A stretch of DNA of 64,000 bases. Source: JARRQJ01 sp963810615. GTDB taxonomy: Bacteria; Pseudomonadota; Gammaproteobacteria; DRLM01. The position numbers and the translations under genes were made by a program. The notes under the pieces are model-generated. The model was given only the letters and a program-made list of their open reading frames with translations, made no database searches and was not told the origin of the DNA. This document shows positions 50,953-58,937 of the stretch, piece after piece. How positions within the stretch are numbered: position 1 is the stretch's first letter; every line of letters starts with the position of its first letter. The stretch is from positions 930,001-994,000 of the forward strand of contig CAWEOA010000008.1 in NCBI GenBank assembly GCA_963810615.1, read 5' to 3'.

Positions 50953-51387
50953 ATGAGTGAAAATGTACAGATCGTTTGTCCCCATTGCGATGCCGCCAAT
51001 CGCGTGCCGCTGGCCAGAATCCGCCAGGGCGCGAAGTGCGGTCGTTGTAAACAGGCGCTATTCGAAGGTCAGCCGCTGGAATTGAGCGGCGCCAATTTTC
51101 AAAAACACCTGAAGCAGATGGAGATCCCGCTGGTGGTGGATTTTTGGGCGCCGTGGTGCGGACCGTGCCGAATGATGGCGCCGGTTTTTGCGCAGGCGGC
51201 CCGGCAACTGGAACCCGAGATGCGCCTCGCCAAACTTAATACCGAGGAGGAGCAGGCGATTGCGGGCACACTGGCGATACGCAGCATCCCGACCCTGATC
51301 ATGTTCAAGCACGGCCGCGAGGTTGCGCGTCAGGCCGGCGCCATGCAGTTGCCCCAGCTGGTGCAGTGGATACGCGCGCATGCCTGA
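50953..51387 (+). CDS. trxC: thioredoxin 2 (TrxC)
   Basis: 144 residues from ATG 50953; a longer frame from 50764 has no supporting sequence. Zinc-binding N-terminus with CPHC (Cys9, Cys12) and CGRC (Cys29, Cys32) followed by a thioredoxin domain with WCGPC (Cys69, Cys72). This is the TrxC layout, a disulfide reductase induced in oxidative stress in enterobacteria. Upstream are the composite repeat and 230 bp without structure. Confidence 0.95.
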   Translation: MSENVQIVCPHCDAANRVPLARIRQGAKCGRCKQALFEGQPLELSGANFQKHLKQMEIPLVVDFWAPWCGPCRMMAPVFAQAARQLEPEMRLAKLNTEEEQAIAGTLAIRSIPTLIMFKHGREVARQAGAMQLPQLVQWIRAHA

Positions 51388-51443
51388 CATGGCAGGTCAA
51401 ATCACAGCCGGTTGTGTTTAATACAGCCGGGCCAATACAACTT

Positions 51444-51531
51444 GTCATTTCGAACGAAGTGAGAAATCTTGATGTTTACTGGTATGCGTACAAACACCCG
51501 TCTAAGATTTCTCGCTGTCGCTCTAAATGAC
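51444..51531. repeat. palindromic element, family 1
   Basis: GTCATTTCGAACGAAGTGAG with AAATCTTG on the left and AAGATTTCTCGC...CTCTAAATGAC on the right form inverted arms around about 35 bp. Third copy within 4 kb. Confidence 0.85.
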
Positions 51532-51621
51532 ACGGTAACTGTGCCTCACTGACATCGAGAACCAGCGTTCGCAAGGATGTATCGATCCGGGTGCGTTTGA
51601 TGTGTCGTGGGAAGAGGTAGC

Positions 51622-51653
51622 AACCCCGGCGGCCGGATGACCGCCGGGGGGTT
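51622..51653. terminator. hairpin after the 46-residue membrane protein
   Basis: AACCCCGGCGG (51622-51632) pairs with CCGCCGGGGGGTT (51641-51653), 11 pairs with two extra G. It is 9 nt after the minus-strand stop at 51662. Only short T stretches follow on that strand. Confidence 0.55.
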
Positions 51654-51661
51654 GTTTCAAT

Positions 51662-51802
51662 TTAGATGCCGGCCCAGCCGGTGAAGAATCTAGCGAACCA
51701 AATGGCGGCGGCGAAGGTGCAGATAACGCCGATGGCGGTGAACATGATGTCTTTGGAACGGTATATATCCTTTAACTCTCTTTGATGATAATGACCACTC
51801 AT
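51662..51802 (-). CDS. 46-residue membrane protein
   Basis: ATG 51802 with AGGAGA 9 nt upstream. A basic polar start MSGHYHQRELKDIYRSKD is followed by a single hydrophobic helix (IMFTAIGVICTFAAAIWFARFF) and a short end. One transmembrane segment, N-terminus inside. The frame could be extended to 51916 but without coding character. Family not recognised. The hairpin downstream supports a real unit. Confidence 0.65.
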   Translation of the reverse strand: MSGHYHQRELKDIYRSKDIMFTAIGVICTFAAAIWFARFFTGWAGI

Positions 51803-52091
51803 AGTAGTACTTCTCCTGTTACGTGATTCGATCACCATCGCCGTAAAGGGTCCCGGTAATCCCCTGTCTAAAAGCCTATGAACTCTAGGTGATTTAATGC
51901 TATTTTTGTTTGCCAAGTGTACCCATTCTTGAGCGATTTCCCAAGAGGGAAGGGGGCGGGTTTATTGACAGGCCCATGGCCAGCCCCCTTGAACGGCATA
52001 TCCGACCGCAGCCCCTGGGCATATAATAACGTACAGTATCTGGCCCGGTGGCGGCGCCGGGGTGAATGATGATTCAGGATGGGATGGAGAT

Positions 52092-52400
52092 ATGGAATTT
52101 AAGAACGCGGTAGTGAAAAAGCGGGCCAATGTCTATCACGGCGGACAGGTCACCAGCCGTTCCGTCGTCACCGCCGAGGGTGAGATGAAGACCCTGGGCG
52201 TCATGTTACCCGGGATGTATCGTTTCAATACCGAGGCGCCGGAAGTGATGGACCTGATCCAGGGCCGTTGTCGGGTCAAGCTGGCGGACAGCGGCGAATG
52301 GCGTGAATACAACGCCGGAGAAAGTTTCAGCATCCCCGGCCATTCCCATTTCGAAATCGAAGTGACCGAGCTGATCGACTACCTCTGCCACTTCGCTTGA
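52092..52400 (+). CDS. ppnP: pyrimidine/purine nucleoside phosphorylase PpnP
   Basis: 102 residues from ATG 52092. A small cupin that phosphorolyses several nucleosides. The family is recognised by NVYHGGQVTSRSVV, KTLGVMLPGMYRFNTEAPEVMDLIQG and the cupin end FSIPGHSHFEIEV. Length is slightly above the usual 94. The gene is single; TATAAT at 52022-52027 is a possible -10. Confidence 0.93.
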   Translation: MEFKNAVVKKRANVYHGGQVTSRSVVTAEGEMKTLGVMLPGMYRFNTEAPEVMDLIQGRCRVKLADSGEWREYNAGESFSIPGHSHFEIEVTELIDYLCHFA

Positions 52401-52439
52401 GTTGTGCGGTGCTCGCGGCCGTTTGCGTGCCGCAGAGTG

Positions 52440-52646
52440 CTATTCCAACCGAAAACCGATCTTCAGCGTGGCCTGAAAAGAGGCGATCTTGCCCTTTTTG
52501 ATGCTGCCGCGACTTTGAATGACTTCGTACCAGTCCAGATTGCGCACGGTTTGCCCGGCGCGGGTGATGGCATTCTTGATGGCATCGTCGGAACTCTTAC
52601 TGGAAGTGCCTACCATCTCGATTATTTTGTAAGTTTTGTCGGTCAT
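52440..52646 (-). CDS. dodecin (flavin-binding storage protein)
   Basis: 68 residues from ATG 52646 (GGAG 8 nt upstream). Dodecins form hollow dodecamers that bind flavin. The sequence YKIIEMVGTSSKSSDDAIKN and WYEVIQSRGSIKKGKIASFQATLKIGFRLE is typical, with the Trp that stacks on flavin. Whether the ligand is FMN, FAD or riboflavin cannot be told. Confidence 0.93.
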   Translation of the reverse strand: MTDKTYKIIEMVGTSSKSSDDAIKNAITRAGQTVRNLDWYEVIQSRGSIKKGKIASFQATLKIGFRLE

Positions 52647-52843
52647 CACGTTATCTCCATGGATTGACTGCGCTTACTGCCGTGAACTGCCTGCCTTCCA
52701 TAGAGTAACTGCAAGCCGGTGGCGATACAAATATTACGATTCCGCTGGGCTATTCCCTTGACCGTCCGGGCATGGCGAGGGGAATGGACACCCCTCAAAT
52801 AGTCTATTATCAATGTGTAGAGCGATAAGAATCGGGGGTATTT

Positions 52844-53419
52844 ATGAAATTGCCGTTGCAGATAAATTTTCGGAACATGGAAGGTTCCGAAGCCATGAGA
52901 ACCAATATCGAGGAACGGGCCGGAAAGCTGGATCAATTTTGCGATCAGATCATGAGTTGCCGGGTGATGGTGGAGGCCCAGCACCGGCATCATCAGGCGG
53001 GTAATCTCTATCACGCGCGCATCGACATTACGGTTCCCGGCAAGGAACTGGTGGTCAGCCGCGAACCCCACGAGCATCATTCCCATGCCGACGCCTATGT
53101 GGCGATACGCGACGCCTTCAACGCCGCGCGTCGTCAATTGGAAAGTTATGTGCGCCAGCGGCGGCGCGAAGTGAAGGTCCATGCCGCCACGCCTTACGGG
53201 CGCGTTTCACAGTTGTTCGTCGAGGAAGGTTACGGTCGTATCGAGACGCCCGATCATCGCGACATCTACTTCAATTGCAACAGCGTGCTTAACGGCGATT
53301 TCGAAAAACTGGCGGTCGGTGCGGAGGTTTCGTTCTCGGAGGAACTGGGCGAAGACGGGCCGCAGGCGAGTACCGTCAAGCTGGTTGGCAAGCACCACTA
53401 CGTGGAGCATGCTGACTAG
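52844..53419 (+). CDS. ribosome hibernation factor (HPF/RaiA) fused to a cold-shock domain
   Basis: 191 residues. The N-terminal 115 residues have the S30AE fold (MKLPLQINFRNMEGSEAMR, CRVMVEAQHRHHQAG, REPHEHHSHADAYVAIRDAFNAARRQL), which binds the ribosome. The C-terminal 70 residues look like a cold-shock OB fold (GRVSQLFVEEGYGRIETPDHRDIYFN, RNP-like words GYGRI and DIYFN). RNA binding by the second domain may direct the factor to particular messages or cold ribosomes; that is inference. Such fusions occur but are far rarer than HPF alone. Confidence 0.85.
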   Translation: MKLPLQINFRNMEGSEAMRTNIEERAGKLDQFCDQIMSCRVMVEAQHRHHQAGNLYHARIDITVPGKELVVSREPHEHHSHADAYVAIRDAFNAARRQLESYVRQRRREVKVHAATPYGRVSQLFVEEGYGRIETPDHRDIYFNCNSVLNGDFEKLAVGAEVSFSEELGEDGPQASTVKLVGKHHYVEHAD

Positions 53420-53427
53420 ACCGGGTG

Positions 53428-54726
53428 TCAGCCGCCATAACTCAGACCGGCCCAGAAAGAGAAATTAATCTCCGCCAGGTCAGGTTTACCGAGATTGACG
53501 GTTTCCAGCACGCTATCGTCGGCGCCGTCCAGGATGGAGAGGGTGCCGTCGCTGCTATTGGGGACGAACACTCGTACGCCGTGCCGGCCCTGGTTGAGGA
53601 AGGCGATGGGACGCCGGCCGCAATCGGCGCGGCCGACGCGCACTTCCTTAATCAATTTGATCGCGGGCAGCGCCGAGGTGTCGAACACCAATAAGGTATC
53701 CAGCTTGAGATTGTCCTTCTGTTTGCCCTTGCCGGTAGCGGCGGTGGTGACATAGAGCTTGCGGCCGTCACTGCTGAAGCGATACACACTGGGATAGAAG
53801 TCGGGCAGCTCCAGCGTGCCGGTCACCGTATTGCTCAGCGCATCCATGATCGACAGCCGGCCGATGACGTGCTCCGCATCGCTCTTGCGGTCGGCGCCCT
53901 TGCCGATCAGGAAGCGGCCGTCGGGGCTCAGCAACAGATTGCTGCTGACCTTCATGGCGACGCTGGTCTCAACGTGGTTGGTCAGAGGATCGATCACCGC
54001 CACCGTGCCGTAACCGTTGTTCATGTTGTAGACCTTGCCGGTGAGCGGCGAGAACACCATGCCGTGGGGGAAGGCGTTATTGGGGATCGCCTCGCGCTTG
54101 CCGTCCTCGTGGCGCGGGTCCGACAGATTGATGGTCGTGATGAGCTTGAGAAAGGTGGCGCTATCCGCCGGGTCGTGGCCGATGACCGAGAGGGTGCCAT
54201 CGAGCAGATTGCTGGCGAAGACGCGCCGCGGGACCTGCGGCGCCTGCTCTGACGGCGCGACGAAGATGGTGACGTGATGGCCGCGTCCCAAACAGATCAC
54301 CTTGATCACTTCCGCCGCCTGGGTATTGCCGAGACCCTTGACCACGATCACCGGCGAACCGCTGTTACCGCAATTGAGCAGATCGATGCCGTTGTCTTTA
54401 TCGCCGTCATTCACCATCCAATAGGTGGCGGTGGCCGGATCGACGTAGGCATAGGTCGCCACCGCGTCCTCGGGCAGGCGCTGGTGACGGTTGATCTCTT
54501 TGCCTACCGCATCCATGATCAACAGGGCATTGTCGGCATCGACCCCGATCAATACCGGCCGCTGCGTTTCATCCAGGCCGCTGGCAGGCGCGCGCTCCAC
54601 CGGGATCACGCGGGTCTTGCCCCCCTTATGCTCGATCAATACCAGGCTGCCAGTCGCGCCCTCGCTGAGATGGCAGGCGAAGGACCACTCGTCCGTCGCG
54701 GATGATGGCGCGTTTAGCTTAGGCAT
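53428..54726 (-). CDS. cytoplasmic YncE-like beta-propeller protein (paralogue of 35095-36357)
   Basis: 432 residues, no signal peptide. It shares with the gene at 35095 all characteristic blocks, for example WMVNDGDKDNGIDLLNCGNSGS, CLGRGHHVT, AFPHGMVFSPLTGKVYNMNN, GADRKSDAEHVIGRL. Similarity is spread over the whole length, so the two arose by duplication of a complete gene and have since diverged. It ends 9 bp from the HPF-cold-shock gene in convergent orientation. Function unknown; the conserved Cys and HH residues point to a common site. Confidence 0.85.
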   Translation of the reverse strand: MPKLNAPSSATDEWSFACHLSEGATGSLVLIEHKGGKTRVIPVERAPASGLDETQRPVLIGVDADNALLIMDAVGKEINRHQRLPEDAVATYAYVDPATATYWMVNDGDKDNGIDLLNCGNSGSPVIVVKGLGNTQAAEVIKVICLGRGHHVTIFVAPSEQAPQVPRRVFASNLLDGTLSVIGHDPADSATFLKLITTINLSDPRHEDGKREAIPNNAFPHGMVFSPLTGKVYNMNNGYGTVAVIDPLTNHVETSVAMKVSSNLLLSPDGRFLIGKGADRKSDAEHVIGRLSIMDALSNTVTGTLELPDFYPSVYRFSSDGRKLYVTTAATGKGKQKDNLKLDTLLVFDTSALPAIKLIKEVRVGRADCGRRPIAFLNQGRHGVRVFVPNSSDGTLSILDGADDSVLETVNLGKPDLAEINFSFWAGLSYGG

Positions 54727-55160
54727 TTAGACGTCTCCCGCAATTCGAAATCGATTTGGTATTCATATTCGGGCCATCCCGCTGCGGAATGGCGCTGTGG
54801 TTAAAGGAGGTAATGATAATCGCTTTGCCGCCGCGGATTCCAGCGCCGCGGCTTAAGACTTGTCAGCTCAGGCAGTTTCACTCGAGTATTTCCGTGTTAC
54901 CCCCAGGTCTTTCAATGTAATTTCCAGCGCAGCGAGAAATCTTAATGATTTTGGGTTGACGCCACTGCACCAAGATTGCTCGCTGCGCTCGAAATGATAC
55001 GTATAGCCGGTATCTCTTGCGCGGGTATCTTGTGTGCCGTTGCCGCCGCGTGAAACAACTCGTCTCGAGTAATGGCGGCAAGCAGCGACGTGTAATGATC
55101 TGCGGCCGTTATGGCGTTTTAGAATGATTGATTCGTCCCGCCATTAAATTACAAAGCCAG
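54727..55160. other. 434-bp gap containing a family 1 repeat
   Basis: The gap holds the repeat at 54919-54997 and AAAGGAGG at 54804-54811, a ribosome-site-like sequence with no reading frame after it. Nothing else can be supported. Confidence 0.4.
54919..54997. repeat. palindromic element, family 1
   Basis: AATTTCCAGCGCAGCGAGAA on the left and GCTCGCTGCGCTCGAAATGA on the right form inverted arms; the left arm has one changed base relative to CATTTCGAGCGC. Confidence 0.8.
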
Positions 55161-58100
55161 CTACTTCTTCTCCAAGGTATACAACAGGTCGGCGCCGCTT
55201 TGGGTGCCGCTTTCCGCCTCCAGCGCCCAAATGCGGCTGATCTGGTAACGCATGAGGAAAATATTTAAGTGTTCTACGAGTCCGACGCCGTAACTGATAT
55301 ACAACTTGGGTGACAGGTAATGGCGGATGACCAGTGCGCCGGTACCGAAACTGCCGCCGGATTCCACCGTTAATTGATCGATGCCGAAGCGTTGTCCGAT
55401 TTGACCGGCAAGCAGTCCACTGCCCGCCAGACCCAGCGACAAGGCGGCGCCGTACATTTGCTGACCTTGTGTGTTGGTGGCCTGGTTCATGGGTTGCCCG
55501 GTCAGCAGATAGGACAGGGCGTCGGTCTCCGCCATGGCCGGTTCTGAAAACAATTTCACCTGGGGTGACTTGAGGGTGCCGCGGACCATGATGCCGGCGG
55601 TGACGGTCTGGACCTTGCGCACGGCGCGGATGTCCAGCCCGGGATTGTCCACCGGCCCGCCGAAGAATAACAAGCGACCGCGTTCTATGGTGAGCTTCTG
55701 GCCGTAGGCGCGATATTCGCCGTTGACGACACTTAATTCGCCGCGGGCCACGGTGGGTCTCTGCGGTTCATCGTTTAAGGTGAAATCGCCGTTCAGCAGA
55801 CCCCTGAGACCGTAACCGCTGAACTTGACGAAATTGCCGAGACGGATGCGCAGATTTGTGTAGATTTGCCAGCGCTTTTCCGGTGGTCCGCCGCCTTCTG
55901 CACTCACGATCACCACATCGTCGGAGGCCGAGACCGCGCCGCTTACGTCCCGTGGGCGCAGATTGGCCTCAGGAATGAACAGTTCGCCGTTCAACTCGAT
56001 ACGGTGTCCCTTCACGCTGAGTTTTATGTCGGGCGTGGCCAGGATGTGATACTCGGGGGTGTTGACGATCTCGGCGCGCTCGCCGTTGAGCCGGGCTTGA
56101 ATGTCCCAACCCTGAGGCCGGACGTATTGGATATCACCGCCGAGATTCAAGCTGCCGCCATTGGAGCGCAACTGTGCATCCATATGTAGGCGGCCTTGTT
56201 CATCGCCGCGTATCACCACATCAATGGCCTCGGGATTGAGTCCTAGGGATGGAATCGTTGCCGTGCCGTTTTCCAAACGCAGCTTGCCGATCACGCGCGG
56301 GCGATCCCAGGAGCCCGCGATGCTTAAGGTGGAGAACAGATGACCCTGGGTATGCTCGATGCCGGGGATGAAAGCGGGCAACAGACTGAGATCGCGGATA
56401 TCGCCTTGGAGTTGACCCACCAGCGCACCATTGCGAGTGGTCTCACCGCCGCCCAGCGGCGCGGGTAAGGCCGCGCGGTCGATACGCAGTGCTCCCCGCA
56501 CGTCGCCATCGGCCAGGTCGATGTGAACATTGGCGTTGAAAGACTGGGCATCCAGGGATGCCTTGAATTCTCCGCCGTGGTAGGCGATTTGAGCGGTCGG
56601 TTTATTCGTTCCCAGCGTGGCGGGGGAGATCACCCCCGCCTGTAGCTTGATCTCTACCTCGCCGCTGATCGGCGCGGTAGGTGTGGCGCCGAGCCGGCCC
56701 TGGGCGTCCAGCTTGCCGGACAGCGCACTGCCGCTGGGCAACCACGCTTCGAACAGGCTCAGCGGCAGCTGGTGGGCGCTGGTGCGCAGTTGCCAATCGT
56801 TAGCGGCGTTGGCGTTGGCGGCGGCGCACAGCCGGGCATTGTCTTGTTGCAGGCAGAGCTCGTGCAACCGGGCCGCGGCCTGGGCGATAGAGATCGCCGC
56901 CGGTGCGGCCAACTGCCAGTGTCCCGACGTCGGGATGTCGAGGTCGATGCGATCCAGGCTACCGTGCCACAGTTGTTGCCGGTACTCGCCGCTGAGCGTC
57001 ATTGCCAGCGTGGCGGCGGGCGAGTTGACGAATAACTGCGCCTGGTGGTGCTGCGCCGTACCGTCAGCGCTCAAGCGGACAGTGTCGATATGGCGAACGC
57101 CGAAGTCGGCATCATTGGCCTCGATCTCCACGGTGGATGGGACCTGTCCCTGGGTATCCACGGCCATGACCAGACTGAGCTTGCCGATGCGATTGTCGGC
57201 GAAGCGTAGGTGTTGGCCGGCCAGCGATGCGGTGAAGGTGGGGCGTAGGCGCGCACCGCTAACGCGACCGCTGCCTTGCAGCGTGCCGCCGCTGCCGGGC
57301 AGCAGCCGGGCGAGCTCCGCGGCGCTGACTTGCCACTCCAGGTCCCATTCATCCTGCAAGGTGCCGGCGGCGGTCAAGCGATTACCGCCGGAATCGATGC
57401 GCAACTTGCTTAGATGCATGCGATCGCCCCGCATGCTCAAGGCGGCATCCGCATCCACGGGGATGGATTTGAGTTCGCCATGCAGGCGGCTCAGTGTCAC
57501 TTGCGTCCGCAAGGTATCGTCCGCCAGGCCGCCGTCCACGTCGGCAGCCAGGGCCAGTCGGCCCGGCCACGCCGGCCATTTTTTACCAGGATCGAGGTCT
57601 TGACCTTGAATGTTCATCCGCCAGTGCGGTGCCGCCTGCCAATCGACCTGGCCGCTGATGTTTATGTTGCCGCCTAGGGTTTGCACGTCGGCACGGGTGA
57701 TGGTCAGAGCTTGCGCCAAGCCTACGGCACTAATTGACCAGGTGGAGCTCGGTACTTGCTTACCGGCTACGTCACCCGCCAGCTGTAACTGATAGTCATC
57801 CATGCCGCCCGTTACGCTGAATGTTCCGGATGTACTGTGTATCGCGGTCTCGCCTTGCAAAGGCCAGCTTAGATTTTGCCAGTCGCCCGCCAGTTCGGCG
57901 CGCGGTGCCTGGCTTAGCTGGGAGAGCGTGCCGTGCACGGCGAGAGTGGAGCCGGTTTCGCGCAAGGTAGTGGTAAGTCGCCGTATTTTGACCGTGTCCC
58001 GGGCATGGTCATAATCGATGAGGAAGCGATGGTCGGCGTGCACGTTCTGGTAGAGGCTGTGCAGTTCGCCCTCAGCCTGCACATGATTTAAATTCCCCGA

Positions 58101-58937
58101 ACCGTGCACCTTACCGGCCACGCTCAGCGCCGGCCATGGGGCATGCAGCGCATGCAGATCGATCGCCGGCCAACTCACTTCGCCCTGCCAGCCGAGCTTG
58201 TCCAGGGGATCGGTGATGGCGCCGCGCAGCTCGGCGCGGACCGGAGAGGTCAATTGGTGTTGGACATCGATCTTATGCAGATCGCCGCTGAAGTGCCCGC
58301 TGCCGGCCAGCGTTCCGTAGTCGCCGCCTTCCGCCGACCACTGTACTGTCAGGTCCAGCGGATAGTCGCGCTGCGGTTTCATATTGCCTGCCACGCTAAA
58401 ACGATACTGCGGCGCAGTCACCGTCAGTTGTTCGAGACTCAGCCGGTTGCGGCGTAAGGCAGCGTTGCGCAGCTCGGTGTCGGTAATGACAAAGCCGGGG
58501 TTGTCGCCGCGGGTGGCGAGCAGGAAGTCATGCAGTTCGGCGTGATCGATTTGCACCGCCAGTGGCAGGCGAATATCGGGCAGCGGCCCGGCGGTGGCGC
58601 CCGCGGCGGACGGTTCGCGCAGGATATGCAGCCCGCTGACGCTCAGGTCCTTGATGTGCAGTTTGCCTTCCACCAAGGCGCCGGGTCGCCATTGCAGATC
58701 GAGTTGCGCAAGGCGCACATCGATTTGATCGTTGTGGTAGTGCACGCCGCTCAGCCGGATCGGGCCGCGCAATTGCCCTTCGAGTTGTTGGATGCTGAGT
58801 TCGCCGGGCAGCAAGGTGACGGCGAAGCGATACGTCCATTCCAGCCCCTGCGGCGAGAACAGCAGATAGGCGGCGACAAGCAAGGCCGCGCTCAGCACGG
58901 TGAGCAGGAGGGCAATGAGACGAGTAAAAACCTTCAC
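55161..58937 (-). CDS. tamB: translocation and assembly module protein TamB
   Basis: 1258 residues from GTG 58937, which overlaps the tamA stop (GTGA). An N-terminal membrane anchor (VKVFTRLIALLLTVLSAALL) is followed by a very long beta-rich periplasmic region with repeated GxLxxxG strands and a C-terminal DUF490/TamB domain (GELSVVNGEYRAYGQKLTIERGRLLFFGG and DALSYLLTGQPM). It forms a groove across the periplasm that, with TamA, moves outer-membrane proteins and phospholipids. The start choice follows the overlap and the anchor; the frame upstream lies inside tamA. Confidence 0.94.
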   Translation of the reverse strand: MKVFTRLIALLLTVLSAALLVAAYLLFSPQGLEWTYRFAVTLLPGELSIQQLEGQLRGPIRLSGVHYHNDQIDVRLAQLDLQWRPGALVEGKLHIKDLSVSGLHILREPSAAGATAGPLPDIRLPLAVQIDHAELHDFLLATRGDNPGFVITDTELRNAALRRNRLSLEQLTVTAPQYRFSVAGNMKPQRDYPLDLTVQWSAEGGDYGTLAGSGHFSGDLHKIDVQHQLTSPVRAELRGAITDPLDKLGWQGEVSWPAIDLHALHAPWPALSVAGKVHGSGNLNHVQAEGELHSLYQNVHADHRFLIDYDHARDTVKIRRLTTTLRETGSTLAVHGTLSQLSQAPRAELAGDWQNLSWPLQGETAIHSTSGTFSVTGGMDDYQLQLAGDVAGKQVPSSTWSISAVGLAQALTITRADVQTLGGNINISGQVDWQAAPHWRMNIQGQDLDPGKKWPAWPGRLALAADVDGGLADDTLRTQVTLSRLHGELKSIPVDADAALSMRGDRMHLSKLRIDSGGNRLTAAGTLQDEWDLEWQVSAAELARLLPGSGGTLQGSGRVSGARLRPTFTASLAGQHLRFADNRIGKLSLVMAVDTQGQVPSTVEIEANDADFGVRHIDTVRLSADGTAQHHQAQLFVNSPAATLAMTLSGEYRQQLWHGSLDRIDLDIPTSGHWQLAAPAAISIAQAAARLHELCLQQDNARLCAAANANAANDWQLRTSAHQLPLSLFEAWLPSGSALSGKLDAQGRLGATPTAPISGEVEIKLQAGVISPATLGTNKPTAQIAYHGGEFKASLDAQSFNANVHIDLADGDVRGALRIDRAALPAPLGGGETTRNGALVGQLQGDIRDLSLLPAFIPGIEHTQGHLFSTLSIAGSWDRPRVIGKLRLENGTATIPSLGLNPEAIDVVIRGDEQGRLHMDAQLRSNGGSLNLGGDIQYVRPQGWDIQARLNGERAEIVNTPEYHILATPDIKLSVKGHRIELNGELFIPEANLRPRDVSGAVSASDDVVIVSAEGGGPPEKRWQIYTNLRIRLGNFVKFSGYGLRGLLNGDFTLNDEPQRPTVARGELSVVNGEYRAYGQKLTIERGRLLFFGGPVDNPGLDIRAVRKVQTVTAGIMVRGTLKSPQVKLFSEPAMAETDALSYLLTGQPMNQATNTQGQQMYGAALSLGLAGSGLLAGQIGQRFGIDQLTVESGGSFGTGALVIRHYLSPKLYISYGVGLVEHLNIFLMRYQISRIWALEAESGTQSGADLLYTLEKK

